Shown: positions 58,838-64,000 of the stretch, piece by piece | How positions within the stretch are numbered: position 1 is the stretch's first letter | How the letters are laid out: each line of letters starts with the position of its first letter | Assembly: GCF_003052515.2 (NCBI RefSeq) | Contig: NZ_QARE02000004.1 | Coordinates: forward strand, 62,001-126,000 | Origin: Pseudomonas sp. RIT409 | GTDB taxonomy: Bacteria > Pseudomonadota > Gammaproteobacteria > Pseudomonadales > Pseudomonadaceae | DNA: 64,000 bases | Reading direction: 5' to 3' | The notes under the pieces: model-generated | Told to the model about the DNA's origin: nothing | The model's input: the letters and a program-made list of their open reading frames with translations, nothing else | The model's database searches: none | Translations under genes and position numbers: made by a program

Positions 58838-61054
58838 TCAATCTCGCCAGAATCGCCGTACCTCCCGCTCCGCCTTCGCCTTGCCGAAGGCGCCTAGTTG
58901 AAGGGTAATAGCACCGCGTTCGGCGCTGTCATGGGTCTCGATACCCAACCAGCGATAGCGGGACATGACCAGCGGATGGGGATGCCCGAAGGCGTTGTTT
59001 CGGCCCCGGGAAATCAGCACGCCTTCGGGCGACACCGCTTGCAGGAAGCGTTTTGACGAGGAGGTCCGGCTGCCGTGGTGGGGCGCCTGCAGCCACCGGG
59101 CGCGCACGTCGACGCCCTCATCCAGCAGCGCCTGCTCGGCCTGGGCGTCAATGTCCCCAGTCAGCAATAACCGCTCGCCTGCGGCGTCCACCCGTAACAC
59201 ACAGGACCCTTGGTTGCCCTCCGCTGCCTGGTCCCACAGCCATGTCGAAAACGTCACCCCGTTCCAGGTCCAGGTTTCACCTTTGTTGCAACGTTGAACA
59301 GACAAGCCGGGTGGCATGCGTTCGATGTCCCCACCCAGGGTGCGCACCACGGGCAAGGCGCGCTTTACGGCCTGGGCGCCGCCCGCGTGGTCGGCGTCGG
59401 CGTGGCTGAGCAGCATCACGTCCAGCGTCCCTATCCCTGCGCGGCGAAGCGCCGGCAACACCACGCGTTCGCCGATATCGAACTCACCAAACCGTGGGCC
59501 GGCGTCGTACAGCAAGGCGTGGTCGCGGGTACGCAGTAAAATCGCCAGCCCCTGCCCGACGTCCAGTTGCTGAACGCGGACCTCGCCGGGCGGCACCACC
59601 TCCCGCGGCGCGAACACGCAGAGCAGGAGCATGGGCCAACCAAGCGGACGCAGGGGGACGCCAGCAGGCAACAACAGGAGCACGGCGCCCAACAGGCTCA
59701 TGGGCCAGACCCAGACCGGGACCGCTGGCCCCGTCCAGGCGGGCAAGGCCTGCGCCATGTAGGAAAGAAAGCGGAAAAGCCCCTCCATCGAACCACCCGC
59801 CAGCCAGAGCAATGTCTCGCCAAGGGGTGGTATGGCGAGAAAAAAGGTGCCGAACAGCGCCATGGGCAAGATGAAAAGGCTGACCCAAGGCACCGCGATC
59901 AGGTTGACCAGCGGACCACTCAAGCTGACGGGCAGATTGAGGGCTAGCAGCACCGGCAACAGGCCGACGGCGATGAGCCACTGCGATCGCGACCAACTGT
60001 GCAACCCATGCCAGGGACCGAGTCGCCCGGCAAAAATCAGAATCAGGATGCCAACCGCGGTGAATGACAACCAGAACCCGGGACGCAGGCTGATCAAAGG
60101 ATCCGCGAGCAAGAGCAGATTCAGCGCGATCAGCAACGGCCAGGTCACGCCCAGATGGCGAAAACGCAGGCGCCATATCAGCACCAACCCCAGCATGACG
60201 CAGGCGCGTTGCACCGGCACACCGAACCCGGCCAGAAAGCCATAGACCAATGCGCCAGCGAAGGCCAGCCCACAGGCTGATGGCAGCCACGGGATGACGC
60301 GGGGCCACAGGCCCAAGCGGGCGAGCCCGGCGACCAGGCCATATAGCAGCCCTGCGAGCAAGCCGATGTGCGTGCCGGAAATCACCAACAGGTGCACGGT
60401 GCCGGTGTCTTGCAGCACCTGCCAGTCCTTCGCGCTCAAACCCGAGTCATCCCCGAGCACAAGCGCGGCCAGGCCGCCCTCATGCCCTTGTGCGTCGACG
60501 GCGAGCAGGCGTTGCCTTATCGCATCGCGCCACACTGTGCCGGTGGCCGCGAGCAACGTGCCGTCGACCACCGTACCGGTGGCACCGATCCGCTGGGCGA
60601 GCAGCCAGGCTTCGTAATCGAACGCATCAGGGTTGGCCAGGCCGCCCGGGCGCTTGAGTTTGACCGCCAGCCGCCAGCGTTCGCCACTGTTCACGGGCGG
60701 CCCGTCATACCATGCGACCCGAATGCGTTCGGGCAAGGGGGTGCGCCGCGACACGAGGTTGTCGAGCTGAAAGCGCGTGGCCCCTTCCGCAACACTGGGC
60801 AAACCGACCACGGTGCCCTCCAGCCAGAGGGTCTGGCCATCGAAGCGCTCGGGCAGCCGATCCTCAAGCGCGCCTTTCGCTGACACCGTTGCCCAGGTCA
60901 ACCCGAACAGAAAAAACGCCAGCGGATAGGTGCGAAATGGCAAGGCCATGAGCCCGACCCACAGCATCGCCACTATCAACCAGACCGGCGGTAATGCCGG
61001 CAGAAAACGCAGCACCAGCAACCCCAGTGCAAGCGCCACCATCCCTGTGCGCAT
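58838..61054 (-). CDS. comEC: ComEC/Rec2 DNA-uptake channel protein
   Basis: Inner-membrane protein of 738 residues thought to pass single-stranded DNA during transformation. It has N-terminal hydrophobic helices and an OB-like periplasmic domain, then the Competence domain with SGTHIGLLAG, and a C-terminal metallo-beta-lactamase-like domain with SHADADHAGG. ATG 61054 is favoured by AAGGG eight bases upstream; ATG 61120 would add 22 residues. It lies upstream of exbBD, as in P. aeruginosa. Confidence 0.92.
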   Translation of the reverse strand: MRTGMVALALGLLVLRFLPALPPVWLIVAMLWVGLMALPFRTYPLAFFLFGLTWATVSAKGALEDRLPERFDGQTLWLEGTVVGLPSVAEGATRFQLDNLVSRRTPLPERIRVAWYDGPPVNSGERWRLAVKLKRPGGLANPDAFDYEAWLLAQRIGATGTVVDGTLLAATGTVWRDAIRQRLLAVDAQGHEGGLAALVLGDDSGLSAKDWQVLQDTGTVHLLVISGTHIGLLAGLLYGLVAGLARLGLWPRVIPWLPSACGLAFAGALVYGFLAGFGVPVQRACVMLGLVLIWRLRFRHLGVTWPLLIALNLLLLADPLISLRPGFWLSFTAVGILILIFAGRLGPWHGLHSWSRSQWLIAVGLLPVLLALNLPVSLSGPLVNLIAVPWVSLFILPMALFGTFFLAIPPLGETLLWLAGGSMEGLFRFLSYMAQALPAWTGPAVPVWVWPMSLLGAVLLLLPAGVPLRPLGWPMLLLCVFAPREVVPPGEVRVQQLDVGQGLAILLRTRDHALLYDAGPRFGEFDIGERVVLPALRRAGIGTLDVMLLSHADADHAGGAQAVKRALPVVRTLGGDIERMPPGLSVQRCNKGETWTWNGVTFSTWLWDQAAEGNQGSCVLRVDAAGERLLLTGDIDAQAEQALLDEGVDVRARWLQAPHHGSRTSSSKRFLQAVSPEGVLISRGRNNAFGHPHPLVMSRYRWLGIETHDSAERGAITLQLGAFGKAKAEREVRRFWRD

Positions 61055-61209
61055 AAGGCTTCCCTTCATCGACCGATGACATTCACCTTCATGACTTAGC
61101 GCACTGAATCCATCGCGCATTTATTAATTGTCACAATGTCTGAATTTCCATCCGCCATCATCCATGCATACTTTCTCGACCTCCCCGCCCAGCCCCTCGG
61201 ATTTCCCGT

Positions 61210-61725
61210 ATGCCACGCCAGTTGATCAAGCGGTACATGCCCGATCCGAACAGCATTCGGGAACACAAATCCTTACGCTTTCTCGGCACCTTGCTGCACG
61301 ACCCGAACCTCTGGCACCTCAATCGACATTCCGTGGCGCGCGCCATGGGGATGGGGCTGTTTGCGGCGCTGATGCCCATGCCGTTGCAGATGCTGCTGGC
61401 AGCGTGTCTTGCCGTTTGGGTGCGGGCCAACATGCCTATCGCCGTGAGCCTGTGCTGGCTGACCAACCCGTTGACGATGCCGCCGGTGTTCTATTGCACG
61501 TACAAGATCGGCGCGCTGCTGATGGGCTTGCCACCCCGGCACTTCCCGGACGAGATGAGCTGGGACTGGATCAGCGGGCAATTATCGACGTTATGGCAGC
61601 CGTTCCTGCTGGGCTCGGTGGTGGCAGGCGTGGTGCTGGGGGTAGTGGGGTACTTCGCAACGATGGCCTACTGGCGCTGGTGGGTCGGACGGCAATGGAA
61701 ACGGCGCCAACGCCTTCGCAGTTGA
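61210..61725 (+). CDS. DUF2062 family membrane protein
   Basis: A 171-residue protein with about three membrane helices. It carries family segments HLNRHSVARAMGMGLFAAL and SLCWLTNPLTMPPVFY. Function is unknown. It is divergent from comEC. A REPIN follows its stop. Confidence 0.87.
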   Translation: MPRQLIKRYMPDPNSIREHKSLRFLGTLLHDPNLWHLNRHSVARAMGMGLFAALMPMPLQMLLAACLAVWVRANMPIAVSLCWLTNPLTMPPVFYCTYKIGALLMGLPPRHFPDEMSWDWISGQLSTLWQPFLLGSVVAGVVLGVVGYFATMAYWRWWVGRQWKRRQRLRS

Positions 61726-61755
61726 AAGACCACGAATTTGATTGCCGCCGCCAAC

Positions 61756-61849
61756 CCGTATAAGCGCGCTTGCCCGCGATGACATCCGCATAAACAACAC
61801 GGAGGGTGACTGACACCCCGCAATCACGGGCAAGCGCGCCTCTACAGGT
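61756..61849. repeat. REPIN (inverted pair of REP sequences)
   Basis: The REP core GCGCGCTTGCCCGCGAT (61764-61780) and its near-exact reverse complement ATCACGGGCAAGCGCGC (from 61823) flank a 42-bp spacer. Paired REPs of this kind are mobilised by RAYT transposases in pseudomonads. It lies between the convergent DUF2062 and ABC-permease genes. Confidence 0.8.
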
Positions 61850-61855
61850 CAGGTA

Positions 61856-62635
61856 TTACTGCCGCATCCCGCGCCCACTGACCAGCAGCCGCGCGCAACC
61901 GAAATACAACACGACGGTCGCCACGACCATGAAGGCCAGCGCAATGCTGATCCGGATGTCCGAAACCCCCAGAATCCCGAAGCGGAAAGCGTTGACCATG
62001 TGCAGCACGGGGTTGGCGAGCGAAACGGTTTGCCAGAACGGCGGCAACAGGTTGATCGAATAGAACACCCCGCCCAGGTAGGTCAGCGGCGTCAGCACGA
62101 AGGTAGGGATGATCGAGATGTCATCGAAATTGCGGGCGAACACCGCATTGATGAAGCCCAGCAGCGAAAAGATCGTCGCGGTCAACACGACCACCACCAC
62201 CGTGACGCCCAGGTGATGCACCTGCAGATCGGTGAAAAACATGGACAGGATCGTCACGATCACGCCCACGGCCAATCCGCGCAGCACACCCCCGATGGTG
62301 TAGCCGATCAGGATGGTATGTGGCGAAACCGGGGACACCATGAGCTCCTCCACCGAACGCTGAAACTTGGCGCCGAAGAAGCTGGACACGACGTTGCCGT
62401 ATGAGTTGGTGATCACCGACATCATGATCAGCCCCGGCACAATGTACTGCATGTAAGTGAAGCCACCCATGTCGCCGATCTGCCGACCGATCAGGTTGCC
62501 GAAGATCACGAAGTACAACACCATGGTGATCGCCGGGGGCAGCAGCGTCTGCGGCCAGATGCGCATGAACCGGCGGACTTCGCGATAAACGATGGTGTTC
62601 ATCGCAATCAGGTTGGGGCGCAGTTCCGAACTCAT
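61856..62635 (-). CDS. ABC-2 type transporter permease, YadH-like
   Basis: A 259-residue permease with six hydrophobic segments and the ABC-2 motif around FSLLGFINAVFARNFDDISIIPTFVLTPLTYLGGVFYS, a class used for export of lipids, polysaccharides or drugs. The ATG overlaps the ATPase gene by four bases. The pair matches YadG/YadH, whose substrate is unknown. Confidence 0.9.
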   Translation of the reverse strand: MSSELRPNLIAMNTIVYREVRRFMRIWPQTLLPPAITMVLYFVIFGNLIGRQIGDMGGFTYMQYIVPGLIMMSVITNSYGNVVSSFFGAKFQRSVEELMVSPVSPHTILIGYTIGGVLRGLAVGVIVTILSMFFTDLQVHHLGVTVVVVVLTATIFSLLGFINAVFARNFDDISIIPTFVLTPLTYLGGVFYSINLLPPFWQTVSLANPVLHMVNAFRFGILGVSDIRISIALAFMVVATVVLYFGCARLLVSGRGMRQ

Positions 62636-63564
62636 ATCGCCACCTTCGACAGGTTTTTTTCCACCAGGCCCACGAACAGTTCCTCCAGGCGGTTGGTCTT
62701 GTTGCGCAGGCTCAGCACCTGAATGTTTTGCAGCGCCAATTGGCTGAACAACGCCGTGATGCCGACGGTCTTGTCGACCTGCACTTCGAGCGTGTGGTTA
62801 TCCACAAGGCGCGCCGGGTAACCGGCCAATTGCGGGGCGGCCGGCAGCGGGTCTTTGAGGTCCAGCAGAAACGTCTCGACGTGCAACGTGTTGAGCAGCG
62901 TCTTCATGCCGGTGTTTTCGATGATGGTGCCGTGATCGATGATCCCGATGTTTCGGCACAACTGCTCAGCCTCTTCCAGGTAATGGGTGGTGAGGATGAT
63001 GGTGATGCCTTTCTGATTCAGCTCGGTGAGGAACGTCCACATCGAGCGGCGCAGTTCGATGTCCACGCCCGCCGTCGGTTCATCGAGGATCAGCAGACGC
63101 GGTTCATGAATCAGCGCACGGGCAATCATCAGGCGCCGCTTCATCCCGCCCGAGAGCGAGCGCGACTGCACGCCGCGCTTGTCCCAGAGCCCCAACTGCG
63201 TCAGGTACTGCTCGGCACGCTCCTTGGCGACTTTCGGGGGGATACCGTAGTAGCCCGCCTGGGTCACGACGATGTCGAAGGTCTTCTCGAACTGGTTGAA
63301 ATTGAATTCCTGCGGCACCACGCCGATCGAGCGTTTGAGCTGCGCCGGTTGGCTGTCCAGATCGTGGCCGAAGATGTTCACGGTGCCCGATGTCTTGTTG
63401 ACCAGGGTCGAGATGATGCCGATGGTGGTGGACTTGCCCGCGCCGTTGGGGCCGAGCAAAGCGAAGAAATCGCCTTCGGCAACATCCAGGTCGATGCCTT
63501 TGAGGGCCTGGAAGCCGTTGCCGTAGGTCTTGGTTAGCTGTCGGATGGACAGGGCTGAACTCAT
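62632..63564 (-). CDS. ABC transporter ATP-binding protein, YadG-like
   Basis: A 310-residue ATPase. Walker A is GPNGAGKSTTIG (about residues 38-49), the signature SRSLSGGMKRRLMIARAL, and Walker B LLILDEPTAGVD; the C-terminal extension of about 80 residues is usual for ABC-2 partners. ATG 63564 (MSSALSIRQL) begins the domain; the 25-residue hydrophobic extension of the longer frame is not typical. It is first in the two-gene operon. Confidence 0.91.
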   Translation of the reverse strand: MSSALSIRQLTKTYGNGFQALKGIDLDVAEGDFFALLGPNGAGKSTTIGIISTLVNKTSGTVNIFGHDLDSQPAQLKRSIGVVPQEFNFNQFEKTFDIVVTQAGYYGIPPKVAKERAEQYLTQLGLWDKRGVQSRSLSGGMKRRLMIARALIHEPRLLILDEPTAGVDIELRRSMWTFLTELNQKGITIILTTHYLEEAEQLCRNIGIIDHGTIIENTGMKTLLNTLHVETFLLDLKDPLPAAPQLAGYPARLVDNHTLEVQVDKTVGITALFSQLALQNIQVLSLRNKTNRLEELFVGLVEKNLSKVAI

Positions 63565-63752
63565 GACGGAAACACACCAATAAAAGGAAAGGAAAATTAA
63601 ACGAAAGAAACACGCGGGCGTTGCGAGCAACGGAGGCAATCGCCGCCGAAGTATTCAAAGGCAAGCGCGACGCGGACCCCAATGTTGCGTGCCGACGTCG
63701 CGCAAGTACAGCGAGATCTATCGATAGTACTTATCGATCTGACGCTTTCGTA

Positions 63753-64000
63753 TCAGGTCAACGCCGTCATGACCGCCTTGCGGAACGCAGGACGCTGCTG
63801 CAAACGCTCGTACCAGGCTTTGAGGTGAGGCTGCTCGACACGTTCAATCGGCATTTCGAACCAGGCGTAAATGAAGCTGCCCAGCGGAATGTCACCCATG
63901 CCGAATTCAGATCCCGAGAGATAAGGCTGTGCAGCGAGTGCATCCTCGACGATGCGCAACAACCCCTCGATCGTCGCTTTGGCCGCGTTGATCTGGGCCC
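63753..64000 (-). CDS. Glutathione S-transferase family protein, C-terminal part
   Basis: The frame is open to the right edge, so only the last 81 or so residues are seen. They form the all-helical GST C-domain, with the hallmark YLSGSEFGMGDIPLGSF (N-capping Asp) and the end LKAWYERLQQRPAFRKAV. The thioredoxin-like glutathione-binding half lies outside the window. The 188-bp gap to the ABC genes holds a 7-bp AT-rich hairpin but no gene. Confidence 0.85.
   Translation of the reverse strand, partial: AQINAAKATIEGLLRIVEDALAAQPYLSGSEFGMGDIPLGSFIYAWFEMPIERVEQPHLKAWYERLQQRPAFRKAVMTALT

Noticed and set aside
63713..63736. Palindrome ATCGATA-GTACT-TATCGAT downstream of the GST gene
   Set aside because: A 7-bp AT-rich stem without a T run; too weak to call a terminator or operator.

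Overview
The window is chromosomal DNA of a Pseudomonas species (gamma-proteobacterium). The evidence is the gene order. One block, SDR-metZ-purF-cvpA-SPOR-folC-accD-trpF-truA-fimV-usg, and a second, rgsA-tatD-pilZ-holB-tmk-mltG-pabC-fabF-acpP-fabG-fabD-plsX-rpmF-yceD with maf, sppA, HAD, rluC and rne, then murB-kdsB-Trm112-lpxK-exbD-exbB-comEC, are the arrangements known from P. aeruginosa and relatives. FimV, PilZ, the RgsA RNA and Pseudomonas-type REP sequences fit this. No phage, IS element or CRISPR array was seen. The species cannot be named from this window.

Layout. 1-6500: the 3' end of a short-chain fatty acid transporter, a BdlA-like double-PAS chemotaxis transducer, and a leftward ybhN-clsB-ybhP-yecE operon (membrane lipid and stress functions). 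6678-8531: an ABC exporter. 8566-14216: an accessory stretch with an NmrA oxidoreductase controlled by a MarR repressor (two matching operators), a LysR regulator divergent from an SDR whose catalytic Tyr and Lys are replaced, and a nitrilase-fold protein lacking its catalytic Cys next to an AraC regulator. 14230-16301: ilvA behind an attenuator with its own leader peptide and a second tiny ORF overlapping the ilvA start. 16391-18768: a DUF2242 lipoprotein and a stand-alone EPSP synthase with an unusual glyphosate-site residue. 18889-19430: a tRNA-Val/Asp/Asp operon.

19554-34806 is the leftward purF-folC-accD-trpF-truA-fimV region, ending in two small conserved genes and a TetR regulator. 34883-36226 holds a rightward class V aminotransferase and the RgsA small RNA. 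36245-46427 is the leftward fatty acid and DNA-polymerase-accessory superoperon. 46534-49879 holds maf, sppA, a HAD phosphatase and rluC. RNase E (50596-53805) follows a leader of about 650 nt. 53912-61054 encodes cell-envelope genes (murB, kdsB, lpxK, exbBD, comEC) plus a MobA-like nucleotidyltransferase. 61210-64000 holds a DUF2062 protein, a REPIN, a YadGH-type ABC transporter and the end of a glutathione S-transferase gene.

Most striking. RgsA (36107-36226) carries a 13-nt segment nearly identical to the antisense of the acpP Shine-Dalgarno region about 6.5 kb away, so the sRNA and a likely target can both be read in this window. The ilvA leader has three mutually exclusive 8-nt pairing segments whose first member overlaps the leader-peptide stop codon. 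The MarR operator lies exactly between the -35 and -10 boxes of marR and recurs as a perfect 24-bp palindrome before the NmrA gene. Two neighbouring enzymes (SDR, nitrilase-like) have lost their catalytic residues.
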